A stretch of 64,000 nt of DNA, from the NCBI RefSeq assembly GCF_007679345.1, contig NZ_VEGH01000007.1:1-64000 (forward strand), in the 5' to 3' direction. Below the pieces are notes generated by a model. That model saw only the letters and a program-made list of their open reading frames with translations. It made no database searches and was not told the origin of the DNA. Both the position numbers and the translations under genes were made by a program. Within the stretch, counting starts at the first letter, position 1. Every line of letters starts with the position of its first letter. Source of the DNA: Cellulosimicrobium cellulans. GTDB taxonomy: Bacteria > Actinomycetota > Actinomycetes > Actinomycetales > Cellulomonadaceae. Positions 33,875 through 45,153 of the stretch are shown here, piece by piece.

Positions 33875-36163
33875 GTGGCGGGACGGATCCGACGGGAGGA
33901 CGTGCAGACGGTCCGCGAGCGCGCCCGGATCGAGGACGTCGTCGGCGAGCACGTCGCGCTGAAGACCGCCGGCGTCGGCTCGATGAAGGGCCTGTGCCCG
34001 TTCCACGACGAGAAGTCGCCGTCGTTCCACGTCCGCCCGCAGGTCGGGCTGTACCACTGCTTCGGGTGCGGCGAGGGCGGCGACGTCATCGACTTCATCC
34101 AGAAGATCGACGGCCTGCCGTTCACCGAGGCGGTCGAGTACCTGGCCGGCCGCGCCGGCGTGACGCTGCGGTACGAGGAGGGCGGCGGCCCGCGCCCCGG
34201 GCACGAGCCCGGCAAGCGCCAGCGGCTGCTGGAGGCGCACCGCGTGGCCGCCGAGTACTTCGTCGAGCAGCTGCTCGCCCCCGAGGGTGCGACGGCGCGG
34301 CAGTTCCTGGCCGAGCGCGGCTTCGACCGTGCCGCGGCGGAGCAGTTCGGCGTGGGCTACGCCCCCCAGGGCTGGGACCACCTGCTGCGGCACCTGCGCG
34401 GCCGGTCGTTCACCGAGGCGGAGCTCACGGCCAGCGGTCTGATGAGCCAGGGCAACCGCGGGCTGTACGACCGGTTCCGCGGTCGGCTGGTGTGGCCGAT
34501 CCGCGAGGTCACCGGCGACGTCGTCGGGTTCGGCGCGCGCCGGCTGTACGAGGACGACCAGGGGCCGAAGTACCTGAACACCCCCGAGACCCCGCTCTAC
34601 AAGAAGTCCCAGGTGCTCTACGGCATCGACCTGGCGAAGCGGGAGATCGCGAAGACCAAGCAGGTCGTCGTCGTCGAGGGCTACACCGACGTCATGGCGA
34701 TGCACCTGTCCGGCGTCGGGACCGCGGTCGCGACCTGCGGCACGGCGTTCGGCTCGGACCACGCCCGCATCGTGCGGCGGCTGATGGGCGCGGGCGGGGC
34801 CGGCTCCGGCATCCAGCTGGCCTCGGGGGAGTCCGTCGGCGGCGAGGTGGTGTTCACCTTCGACGGGGACTCCGCCGGGCAGAAGGCCGCGATGCGCGCG
34901 TTCGGCGAGGACCAGGCGTTCAGCGCCCAGACGTTCGTCGCCGTGGCCGAGGGCGGCATGGACCCGTGCGACCTGCGGCAGGCCCAGGGGCCCGACGCCG
35001 TGCGCGCCCTGGTCAAGACGCGGCAGCCGCTGTTCCAGTTCGTCATCCGGACCACGCTCGACGGGTTCGACCTGCACACCGCCGAGGGCCGCGTGGCCGC
35101 GCTGCGCGCCGCCGCGCCGATCCCGGGCGGCATCCGGGACGCGGCGCTGCGCCCGGAGTACACCCGCATGCTCGCGGGGTGGCTCGGGATGGACATCGAG
35201 ACGGTGCAGCGCGCGGTGCAGCAGGCCTCCCGCGGCGGGCGGTCGTCGGGCGGTCGGGACGCCGGCGCCGGGCGCGGGGCGCCGTCGGCGGGCTACGGCC
35301 AGGGCGGCGGCTACGGGTCCGACGGCGGCCGGTCGGCGTTCGTGCCCCCCGGGCCTGAGGAGGGCGGCTGGCGCCGGGACGGCGGGCGCGGCCAGCGCGG
35401 GGGACGACCCGGCGGCGGCGGCCCGGGCGGCGGCCAGCGCGGCCAGGGCGGCGGCGGTGGCGGCCGGTGGGACGACCGGCGCGGGGGCGGCGACCGGTTC
35501 CCGGGCGGTGGGCGCGGCCCGGCCAACCCGGGTCAGGGCTACGGCCGGCGGTTCGACGAGCCGCCGCCGGAGCCGTACGACGACGCGCCCCCGCACGACC
35601 TCCACCAGGCCGGCGCCGGCCCGCGCGACGGCGCGACGCCGCTGCCCGCGCCGCAGATGGCCATGCCCGACCCCCGCGACCCGGTCACCGCGACCGAGCG
35701 GCGGGCGCTCGAGGCCGTGCTGCAGATGCCGGACGCCGTGCCGCCGGAGTTCGACGACCTGCCGCCGGAGGCGTTCACCGCGCCCGCGTACCGGGCCGTG
35801 CACGCCGCGATCCGCGCCGCCGGGGGTGCGGCCGCCGCGCGCGCCCGGGTCGCCGCGGAGGGTCCCGGCGCGGCTGTCGGCTGGGTCGAGGCCGTCCGCG
35901 AGGAGGCGGCGTCGCCGGTCGAGAGCCTCATCACCCGGCTCGCGGTCGCGCCGCTCCCCGAGGACCGGCCCGACCGGCTGCCCGGCTACGCCCGCGGGCT
36001 GGTCATGGCGCTGGTCGAGATGGAGCTCACCCGGCACATCGCCGACCTGCGGGGACGCCTGCAGCGGATGGACGCGCAGGCCGACCCGGACGGGTACCGC
36101 GACCTCGCGCGCGAGCTGTTCGAGCACGAGAACCGGCGCCGGGCGCTGCGCGAGAGCGCCTGA
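33875..36163 (+). CDS. dnaG: DNA primase
   Basis: DnaG makes RNA primers at the replication fork. The CHC2 zinc finger is CPFHDEKSPSFHV with HCFGCGEGGDV (about residues 35-65). The RNA polymerase core has KKSQVLYGIDLAK and the TOPRIM residues VVVVEGYTDVMAMH (Glu) and FTFDGDSAGQKAA (Asp-x-Asp). The C-terminal DnaB-binding helical domain fills about the last 160 residues (ATERRALEAVLQMPDAVPPE onward). Between core and C-terminal domain lies an unusual glycine/arginine-rich linker of roughly 130 residues (35221-35640) with RGG repeats. GTG 33875 (VAGRIRREDV) matches the usual DnaG N-terminus; the upstream ATG 33857 adds six residues. Confidence 0.95.
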   Translation: MAGRIRREDVQTVRERARIEDVVGEHVALKTAGVGSMKGLCPFHDEKSPSFHVRPQVGLYHCFGCGEGGDVIDFIQKIDGLPFTEAVEYLAGRAGVTLRYEEGGGPRPGHEPGKRQRLLEAHRVAAEYFVEQLLAPEGATARQFLAERGFDRAAAEQFGVGYAPQGWDHLLRHLRGRSFTEAELTASGLMSQGNRGLYDRFRGRLVWPIREVTGDVVGFGARRLYEDDQGPKYLNTPETPLYKKSQVLYGIDLAKREIAKTKQVVVVEGYTDVMAMHLSGVGTAVATCGTAFGSDHARIVRRLMGAGGAGSGIQLASGESVGGEVVFTFDGDSAGQKAAMRAFGEDQAFSAQTFVAVAEGGMDPCDLRQAQGPDAVRALVKTRQPLFQFVIRTTLDGFDLHTAEGRVAALRAAAPIPGGIRDAALRPEYTRMLAGWLGMDIETVQRAVQQASRGGRSSGGRDAGAGRGAPSAGYGQGGGYGSDGGRSAFVPPGPEEGGWRRDGGRGQRGGRPGGGGPGGGQRGQGGGGGGRWDDRRGGGDRFPGGGRGPANPGQGYGRRFDEPPPEPYDDAPPHDLHQAGAGPRDGATPLPAPQMAMPDPRDPVTATERRALEAVLQMPDAVPPEFDDLPPEAFTAPAYRAVHAAIRAAGGAAAARARVAAEGPGAAVGWVEAVREEAASPVESLITRLAVAPLPEDRPDRLPGYARGLVMALVEMELTRHIADLRGRLQRMDAQADPDGYRDLARELFEHENRRRALRESA

Positions 36164-36222
36164 GCCGCGCGCCCCGAGGCGCCGCGGCACCCGGGGCACC
36201 CGGCGGCTGCGCGGCCCGGCGG

Positions 36223-36228
36223 TACGGT
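36223..36228 (+). promoter_or_regulatory. -10 element TACGGT, leaderless
   Basis: TACGGT lies 6 nt before ATG 36235. Confidence 0.5.
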
Positions 36229-36234
36229 GCCCGC

Positions 36235-36762
36235 ATGGAGCTGTGGGGCGCGGCGCTGTACGGCGAGCCGTGCGGGGAGTGCGGATACACCTGGCGGCTG
36301 TCGGCGGACGCCGCCGTGCACGCGGTGTCCGAGGTCCCCGGCCGGTTCGCGGCCGTCCTGGTCACCGCGCCGGACCCCCTGCGGCACCCCGACCTCGGCT
36401 GGTCGACCGCCGCGTACGTCCGGCACGTCGCGGACAACCTGGAGACGTGGGCGTACCGGCTGGACGCCGCCCGCTGCGACGGCCGCACCACCACCGCGGG
36501 CTACGACCCGGATGCGCTCGCGGCGGTCCGGGACTACGCGCACGCCACGGTCGGGGCGTCGCTGCTCGCCCTGCGCCGCGTCGTCCCGGGCTGGGTCGAC
36601 GCGGTCACCGCCGCTCTCGCGGAGGGCGTCGTGCTGGACCACGCCACCCGCGGGCCGCAGCGGGCCGAGGACGTGGCGCGGAACAACGCCCACGACGCGC
36701 TGCACCACCTGCACGACGTGCGGCGGATCGTCGAGCACGCGGCGGCGGTCACCGGGTCCTGA
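36235..36762 (+). CDS. DinB-like four-helix-bundle protein
   Basis: A 175-residue protein with the DinB/YfiT layout: STAAYVRHVADNLETWAYRL (first metal histidine) and NNAHDALHHLHDVRRIVEHA (histidine cluster at the end). Members are metal-binding four-helix bundles, some of them thiol-dependent transferases (mycothiol or bacillithiol S-transferases). Actinobacteria use mycothiol, so such a role is possible but not shown. The two cysteines near the N-terminus (EPCGECGYTW) form an extra C-x-x-C. It is transcribed from its own leaderless promoter, 72 nt after dnaG. Confidence 0.75.
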   Translation: MELWGAALYGEPCGECGYTWRLSADAAVHAVSEVPGRFAAVLVTAPDPLRHPDLGWSTAAYVRHVADNLETWAYRLDAARCDGRTTTAGYDPDALAAVRDYAHATVGASLLALRRVVPGWVDAVTAALAEGVVLDHATRGPQRAEDVARNNAHDALHHLHDVRRIVEHAAAVTGS

Positions 36763-36797
36763 CAGCGGCGGGCGACCGCGCGCACACCCGGGAGCAC

Positions 36798-36803
36798 TAC
36801 CCT
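36798..36803 (+). promoter_or_regulatory. -10 element TACCCT, leaderless
   Basis: TACCCT lies 7 nt before ATG 36811. Confidence 0.5.
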
Positions 36804-36810
36804 GACCGGC

Positions 36811-37317
36811 ATGACGACTGCGGAGGCCGCGCCCGGCCAGGACCTGCCCGACGAGCGCGAGATCCTGGGCTGGGACGAGTTCGGCGAGGCCGCGCGCGAC
36901 CTCGCGCGCGCCGTGGTGGCGTCCGGCTTCGAGCCCGACGTGGTGGTGGCGGTCGCCCGGGGCGGCCTGCTGCCCGCCGGCGCGCTGTCCTACGCGCTGG
37001 GCCTCAAGGCCTGCGGCACCCTCAACGTCGAGTTCTACACCGGCATCGACGCGCGGCTGCCCGAGCCCGTCGTGCTGCCCCCGCTGCTGGACAACGCGGC
37101 GCTGGTCGGCCGCCGGGCGCTCGTCGTGGACGACGTGGCGGACACGGGGGAGACCCTGGCGCTGGTGCAGCGGCTCGTCGCCGAGCACTGCGAGGAGGCG
37201 CGCACGGCGGTGCTGTACGCGAAGTCGCACTCGATCGTCGCCCCGGACTTCGTGTGGCGGCGGACCGACCGGTGGATCACGTTCCCCTGGTCGGCGCAGC
37301 CGCCGGTCACGGTCTGA
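36811..37317 (+). CDS. type I phosphoribosyltransferase
   Basis: A 168-residue protein with the PRPP-binding loop ALVVDDVADTGETL (about 108-121), where the two Asp residues bind ribose. The pyrophosphate loop VVAVARGGLLPAGALSYALG lies near residues 47-66. The hood and C-terminal DFVWRRTDRWITFPW resemble xanthine/hypoxanthine-guanine phosphoribosyltransferases of archaea and actinobacteria. Such an enzyme joins a purine base to PRPP for nucleotide salvage. The exact base is not predictable. ATG 36811 follows a -10 box by 7 nt. Confidence 0.88.
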   Translation: MTTAEAAPGQDLPDEREILGWDEFGEAARDLARAVVASGFEPDVVVAVARGGLLPAGALSYALGLKACGTLNVEFYTGIDARLPEPVVLPPLLDNAALVGRRALVVDDVADTGETLALVQRLVAEHCEEARTAVLYAKSHSIVAPDFVWRRTDRWITFPWSAQPPVTV

Positions 37318-37342
37318 CGGCGCGGTCGGCGGGGGCAGCCGC

Positions 37343-37765
37343 GTGCGGGGCGCGTCGGCGATCCGGCTGCGCTGCGTCGCCGCCCGCGGCGTGTTCCTCC
37401 CCGCGGGCCGTCGACCCCGCGGCACCACCGGGGCGTCCGCGTACGCGGTGACGCCCGGGCGCACGTACGAGGCGGTGGGGGTGCTGGTGCTCGCCGACCA
37501 CCTGAGCGCGCTGGTGCGCGACGACTGGGGCGGCCCGGCGCTCGTGCCCGCGGAGCTGTTCGCGGGCGTCGCTGCGGCCGTGCCCGCGGGCTGGGCGTTC
37601 GCCCTCGACTCGGGTGCCCGGGCCGGCCGGCGCACGCTCTGGGGCGAGCCGGTCGTCGCGGTCTGGGGCTACCCGGCGCTCGTCGAGGAGGACGGCCACG
37701 CGGCGGCGCTGCTCGCCGGGGACGCCCGGGCGCTGGCGCTGTTCGACGAGGCCTGCGCGGCGTAG
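37343..37765 (+). CDS. conserved-looking small protein of unknown function
   Basis: A 140-residue product not assigned to a named family. The body VTPGRTYEAVGVLVLADHLS, DDWGGPALVPAELF and VVAVWGYPALVEEDGHAAAL has the pattern 'growth of Y-x-V, D-D-x-G-x-P, P-A-E-L-F, G-Y-P-x-L' that I associate with small soluble proteins found near polymorphic-toxin immunity genes, but the link is loose. The first 35 residues look unconserved, and GTG 37448 (VTPGRTYEAV) is an alternative start. No membrane segment, no metal or nucleotide motif. It begins 26 nt after the phosphoribosyltransferase stop and may be in the same transcript. Confidence 0.6.
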   Translation: MRGASAIRLRCVAARGVFLPAGRRPRGTTGASAYAVTPGRTYEAVGVLVLADHLSALVRDDWGGPALVPAELFAGVAAAVPAGWAFALDSGARAGRRTLWGEPVVAVWGYPALVEEDGHAAALLAGDARALALFDEACAA

Positions 37766-37796
37766 CCGCGGCGGGAACGGGCCGGGGCACCGCGCC

Positions 37797-38465
37797 TCAG
37801 CCCGGCGTCGCCCCCGCGCCGCCCAGGCCCTCGGCCCGTGCGCGCACGATCGCCGCCGACCGGTCGGGCACCTCCAGCTTGGTGAGCACGTTCGCCACGT
37901 GGTTCCGGACCGTCTTCGCCGACAGCCCCAGCCGTCGCGCGATGACCACGTTGTCGTGCCCGCCGGCGACCAGGTCGAGCACCTCGCGCTCGCGGTCGGT
38001 GAGCCGCGGGAACGGCACCCGCACGGCGCTGCGTCCGCCGAGCACATACGCCATCGCCCGCTCGGCCACGGAGGGCCCGAGGATCATCTCCCCGGCGGCG
38101 ACGGCACGGACCGCGCGCTCGACCTGCTCGGGCGGCGCGGACTTCACGAGGTACCCGCGCGCCCCGGCCCGGACCGCGGCGACCACGGCGTCGTCGTCCT
38201 CGTGCATGCTCATGACGAGGACGGCGGTCCCCGGGCGCGCGGCGATGACCTCCCGCGTGACGTCGATCCCCGACCCGTCGCCGAGGTCCAGGTCCATGAC
38301 GACGACGTCCGCACCGGGCGCGCCGTCGTCGGTCAGCAGCGCCCGCGCCTCGGCCGCCCCGGCCGCCGCCCCGACGACCTCGACGCCCGCGAGGGAGCCC
38401 AGCAGCGCCGCCATGCCGATCCGGAACACCGGGTGGTCGTCCACGAGGGCGACCCGCACCGTCAC
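37797..38465 (-). CDS. NarL/LuxR-type response regulator
   Basis: A 222-residue regulator. The receiver domain has the acidic pocket LVDDHPVF (Asp9-Asp10), the phosphoacceptor Asp58 in VVVMDLDLGDG and the conserved Lys in GYLVKSAPPEQV. The C-terminal LuxR HTH is LTDREREVLDLVAGGHDNVV followed by RRLGLSAKTVRNHVANVLTK. It overlaps the histidine kinase gene stop by GTGA and is its cognate partner. The targets are unknown; its own kinase promoter, bracketed by an 18-bp inverted repeat, is an obvious candidate. Confidence 0.93.
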   Translation of the reverse strand: MTVRVALVDDHPVFRIGMAALLGSLAGVEVVGAAAGAAEARALLTDDGAPGADVVVMDLDLGDGSGIDVTREVIAARPGTAVLVMSMHEDDDAVVAAVRAGARGYLVKSAPPEQVERAVRAVAAGEMILGPSVAERAMAYVLGGRSAVRVPFPRLTDREREVLDLVAGGHDNVVIARRLGLSAKTVRNHVANVLTKLEVPDRSAAIVRARAEGLGGAGATPG

Positions 38466-40546
38466 GTCGGCACCGCCTCGGCGGGGTCGGCCTCGACGGC
38501 CGCACCGGCGCGCGCCCCGACGCCCACCCCGGCCGCCTGCGGCACCGGTGCCCCCGGCACCAGCGGCAGCACCGCGCGCACGACCGTCCCCGGTGCCGCG
38601 GCGGACACCTCCACCCAGCCGCCGAGCTCCTCGGCCCGTTCCCGCATCGAGCGGGTCCCCACGCCGACGGCGTCGCCCGGCCGCGCGGACCCGGCGGCGG
38701 GTCCCGGCCCGCGGCCCGCGTCCGCGCACCGCACGTCCAGCAGGTCCGCGGACCGGCGCACCACGATCCGGCAGCCGTCGGCCCCCGAGTGCCGCTGCGC
38801 GTTGCGCGCCGCCTCGCTCAGCACCCCGTACGCCGCGGCCGCCACGACGGGATCGAGCGCGCCGGGGTCGTCGCCGGCGACCTCGACGGCGAACCCCTCG
38901 CGCCCGAGCCGTCTGGCCAGGTCGTCGAGCGCCGGCCCGAGGCCCTGCTCGTCGAGCACCGGCGGCAGCAGGCCGCGGGCGAGGTCCCGGACGTCCTCGA
39001 CGCGCCGCTCGGCCTCGTCCCGCAGCGCGGTCAGCGCGGTGCGCGCCGCCTCGACGTCGCCGGGTCGGCCGCCGTCGAGCAGGTTCACCGCCCCCTGCAG
39101 CCCGAGGCGCATCCCCGACAGCCACGGCCCGAGACCGTCGTGGAGCTCCCGCCGGACCGCGCGGCGCTCGCGGAGCCGGGCCGACGTCGCGGCGTCCCGC
39201 GCGCGTTCCAGGTCCCGGGCGCCGGTCGCGAGCGCCAGGCCGGCGGCGACGACGGGGGCGAGCTGGTCGAGGGCGGTGCGGCTCCGGGCGTCCAGCCGCT
39301 CGCCGGGCGGAGCGGTCACGGCCAGGTCGCCGACGAGGTCGCCGGCGCGCTCGACCGGCACGCGGACCGGCTCGGAGGTGGGCGACCCCCAGGAGGCGGC
39401 GACCGGGTCGGCGCCCCGGGTCGTCAGGCGGACGGACTCCAACCGGAGCGACTCGCCGACGCCCGCCGCCAGCCCGGCCAGGAGGTCGGCGGACCCGCCC
39501 GGCGTGGTGAGGCTCCGGCCCAGGAGCAGCGCCGCCCGCCCGGGGTCGGTGGCCTCGCCGTAGACGAGGTGGCGCACCCGGGTCTGGAGCCAGCCGCGCA
39601 GGGGCTGGAGCAGCAGCACCACGCCGACCGCCGCGGCCACCTGCGCGCCCGGGGTCGAGGTGCCCGCGAGCGCCGACACCCCGGCGGTGACCAGCGCGTA
39701 CACGCCGGCGAGGGTGAGCGTCAGCAGCGCCGCGACCGTCGCGCGGCTGATCGCCAGGTCGAGCCCCCACAGGCGGTTGCGCAGCACCGTCACCAGCAGC
39801 GCCGCAGGGAACAGCGCCTGGCAGACCAGGTGGCTCACCGGCACGGCGAGGAACAGCGCGGGTCCGGGGTCGGCGAGCACCAGCGGCACGAACGACAGCG
39901 CCATGATCGCGGTCGCGACGGCGAGCAGACCCAGCCCGCGACGCTCCGCCTCGGGCCCGTGGCGGTACCGCCACCACGTGGCGCCGGCGGTGAGCAGCCC
40001 GGCGACCACGACCAGCGCGATCGCCCCCTGCGCGTCCGACATCGGCGCGAGCAGCCGGGTCCCGGTGAGCAGCAGGGCCGAGCCGGTCCCCAGCGCGACG
40101 CCGGCCCAGGCCACCGGCCCGAGCCGCCGGTCGCGGGCCAGCCACGGCACCACGGTGAACAGCGCGACGGTGCCCGGCACCCACACCCAGCCGAAGGCGC
40201 CGGTCAGCCAGTCGAGCGCGGGAGCGCCGGGCCGGGTGGCCGCGAACACGCCCCACGCGCCACCGACCGCCGACACCCCGCCCGCGACGCCCGTCAGCGC
40301 GACGAGCCAGCCCACGGGGTGCCGGCGCCGGGACAGGATGACCGCGCCGACCGTGCCGTAGACGGCCGCCACGGTGACGTCGACGGCGGTGAACAGCAGG
40401 TCCCCGGCGGACATCCCGCCCCCGGTGGCGACGTGCAGCACAGCGGCGGTCCCGGCGAGCAGCCAGGCGACCAGGGCGATCGCGAGCGCCACGCCGGGCA
40501 GCCCGTCGCGCGTCCGGTCGCGCGCGCCCGAACCCTCCCGGTCCAT
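38462..40546 (-). CDS. membrane sensor histidine kinase (HisKA_3 type)
   Basis: A 694-residue sensor. The first 300 residues contain about nine hydrophobic helices with short loops, suggesting an intramembrane-sensing or ligand-in-membrane input. A GAF-like region (about 330-445) follows. The dimerisation/phosphoacceptor segment is RRAVRRELHDGLGPWLSG with His469. The HATPase domain has the N box VLSEAARNAQRHSG and the G boxes DAGRGPGP and GVGTRSMRERAEELGG. The signal is unknown. ATG 40546 follows a TACGGT -10 element by 6 nt. The transcript start region is enclosed by a perfect inverted repeat (see 40523-40595). Response regulator gene follows with 4-nt overlap. Confidence 0.92.
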   Translation of the reverse strand: MDREGSGARDRTRDGLPGVALAIALVAWLLAGTAAVLHVATGGGMSAGDLLFTAVDVTVAAVYGTVGAVILSRRRHPVGWLVALTGVAGGVSAVGGAWGVFAATRPGAPALDWLTGAFGWVWVPGTVALFTVVPWLARDRRLGPVAWAGVALGTGSALLLTGTRLLAPMSDAQGAIALVVVAGLLTAGATWWRYRHGPEAERRGLGLLAVATAIMALSFVPLVLADPGPALFLAVPVSHLVCQALFPAALLVTVLRNRLWGLDLAISRATVAALLTLTLAGVYALVTAGVSALAGTSTPGAQVAAAVGVVLLLQPLRGWLQTRVRHLVYGEATDPGRAALLLGRSLTTPGGSADLLAGLAAGVGESLRLESVRLTTRGADPVAASWGSPTSEPVRVPVERAGDLVGDLAVTAPPGERLDARSRTALDQLAPVVAAGLALATGARDLERARDAATSARLRERRAVRRELHDGLGPWLSGMRLGLQGAVNLLDGGRPGDVEAARTALTALRDEAERRVEDVRDLARGLLPPVLDEQGLGPALDDLARRLGREGFAVEVAGDDPGALDPVVAAAAYGVLSEAARNAQRHSGADGCRIVVRRSADLLDVRCADAGRGPGPAAGSARPGDAVGVGTRSMRERAEELGGWVEVSAAAPGTVVRAVLPLVPGAPVPQAAGVGVGARAGAAVEADPAEAVPT

Positions 40547-40595
40547 GGCGTCACCGTAGGGGCAAACCACCACAGAACGGGAGGGTTCGGGCGCG
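40523..40595. repeat. 18-bp inverted repeat bracketing kinase promoter and start
   Basis: CGCGCCCGAACCCTCCCG at 40523-40540 and CGGGAGGGTTCGGGCGCG at 40578-40595 are exact reverse complements with a 37-nt spacer. The first arm encodes kinase residues 3 to 8; the spacer holds the start codon and the -10 element (minus strand, 40553-40558); the second arm covers the -35 region. As DNA it offers two inverted sites flanking the promoter; as RNA it could fold only if transcription starts further upstream. Confidence 0.75.
40553..40558 (-). promoter_or_regulatory. -10 element TACGGT, leaderless, of kinase gene
   Basis: On the minus strand TACGGT lies 6 nt before ATG 40546, within the spacer of the 18-bp inverted repeat. 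Confidence 0.5.
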
Positions 40596-40611
40596 ACCAC
40601 CGTGCCGAGGG

Positions 40612-41304
40612 TCACCGGCGGTCGCCGGCGGCGAAGCCGATCGCCGTGACCAGCAGCCAGAGCGGCCCGGTGAACCCGGCCATGTACTGCAGCGGCGAGA
40701 TGCCGAGCAGCAGCGTCAGCCCGCCGAGCACGGCGCCGACCCAGCCGAGCCAGCGCGGCGCCGCCGCGTGCCGGAGCGCCGCGACCGCCACCGCCACCCC
40801 GGACAGCCCCGCCCCGACCCAGAGCCACGGGATGGTCGCGATCCAGTCGCTGAAGAACGCACCCGACTCCGGGACGATGAGGTCGACGTCGGCGAAGCCG
40901 AACATGAACTGCGTGTCCAGCCCGGACCCGAGCAGCCCGGCCACGGACACGAGCAGCAGCCCGGCGCCCGCGACCGGTCCCAGCAGGCTCCCGGCGGGCG
41001 CCTGCTGGGACAGCCGCCGCGCGAGGCCGGCGGCGAACACGACCGCCAGCAGCGCCGAGACGATCGTCGCCGTGTGGAACACCAGCAGCGCCCCGGTGCG
41101 CCCGGACAGGTCGGCGACGATCGCGTCCGCGTCGCCGGCGGTCTCCTCCCAGTTCACGCCGAGCGCCATGGAGGCCTGGACGCCGACCAGGCCGGTCAGC
41201 CCGGCGGCGATGCCGGCGAGCGCCCAGCCGCGCGGCTGGGGGCGCACCCGGGTGGCCGCGGCCGACGCCGGGGTCGTCATGGGCGAGGTGTCGTGCGTGG
41301 TCAT
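40612..41304 (-). CDS. multi-pass membrane protein, possibly DUF4386-like
   Basis: A 230-residue protein with about six membrane helices (near residues 25-45, 70-95, 105-130, 150-175, 180-200 and 205-225). The sequence RGWALAGIAAGLTGLVGVQA at the first helix, RTGALLVFHTATIVSALLAV at the second and SPLQYMAGFTGPLWLLVTAI at the end resemble DUF4386-type or general actinobacterial permease-like proteins without a known substrate. ATG 41304 has AAAGGG 8 nt upstream, while longer starts lack one. It lies upstream of the sensor kinase on the same strand, separated by 65 nt that include the inverted repeat, and could supply or respond to the signal. Confidence 0.6.
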   Translation of the reverse strand: MTTHDTSPMTTPASAAATRVRPQPRGWALAGIAAGLTGLVGVQASMALGVNWEETAGDADAIVADLSGRTGALLVFHTATIVSALLAVVFAAGLARRLSQQAPAGSLLGPVAGAGLLLVSVAGLLGSGLDTQFMFGFADVDLIVPESGAFFSDWIATIPWLWVGAGLSGVAVAVAALRHAAAPRWLGWVGAVLGGLTLLLGISPLQYMAGFTGPLWLLVTAIGFAAGDRR

Positions 41305-41444
41305 GTCCAGCCCTTTCGTGAGGGGAGGCCCGGTGCCTCCGCCGGGCACGACGCTGGGCCGGGGCACGTCCCGGGCGGAAGGGCGGAGAGCCCGGGTCGC
41401 CGGGCGATCCGGCAGGGCGCGCCGGCGTGCGCGCGCCCGCGGGT

Positions 41445-41483
41445 CCTACGCCCATCGGCGTGGGCGAGGCCGGAAGGCGTAGG
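41445..41483. repeat. short inverted repeat upstream of ileS leader
   Basis: CCTACGCC (41445-41452) and GGCGTAGG (41476-41483), 23-nt spacer, lie in the 534-nt gap between the membrane-protein gene and ileS. The rest of 41305-41540 holds no gene I can support. Confidence 0.35.
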
Positions 41484-41548
41484 CGTGCCGTCCGGCCCGC
41501 TCCGACCACCCGCGGGGTATCCCGGTGCGGCCCGCTGGATCGCGTCTA

Positions 41549-41554
41549 TACACT
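41549..41554 (+). promoter_or_regulatory. -10 element TACACT of ileS leader
   Basis: TACACT predicts transcription start near 41561, directly before the T-box stem I. Confidence 0.5.
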
Positions 41555-41560
41555 GGTGCT

Positions 41561-41838
41561 CACAGGCACCGATCCGGCCATCACCGGGGAGCCTCCGGAA
41601 GAACAGGGCGAGCCGCAGCACGCACGCGACGCGCCCCCAGTAGACCCGGACGGGGCAGGCCCGTCACAGCCGTCGCAGAGAGTGGTCGCGCGCCGACCCC
41701 CGCGAGGGGACCGGCGATCGGCAAGCGGGGTGGTACCGCGGTGCACGCCGGGCGAGAGCCGGGCGGGCGTCGTCCCCGTGGATCCGCCACCGCACCGCGA
41801 GCCCCCGGGCCCGCCGACCACCAGGAGCGCCATCCGCC
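41561..41838 (+). promoter_or_regulatory. T-box riboswitch of ileS (translational type)
   Basis: The leader contains the T-box core GGTGGTACCGCGG at 41729-41741, whose TGGT (41731-41734) can pair with the ACCA end of uncharged tRNA-Ile. The compact stem I region at 41571-41610 presents the specifier ATC (isoleucine) at 41580-41582, followed by ACCGGGGAGCCTCCGGAAGA. No terminator or U-run precedes ileS, and the Shine-Dalgarno CAGGAG (41822-41827) is close to the end, so control is at translation, as known for actinobacterial ileS T-boxes with an ultrashort stem I. Uncharged tRNA-Ile would expose the Shine-Dalgarno and raise IleRS production. Confidence 0.92.

Positions 41839-45152
<3,314 letters not shown>

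Positions 45153-45153
<1 letters not shown>

Noticed and set aside
37343..37765. An antitoxin/immunity role for the small orphan protein
   Set aside because: No toxin or secretion gene lies nearby; the resemblance is too loose to call.
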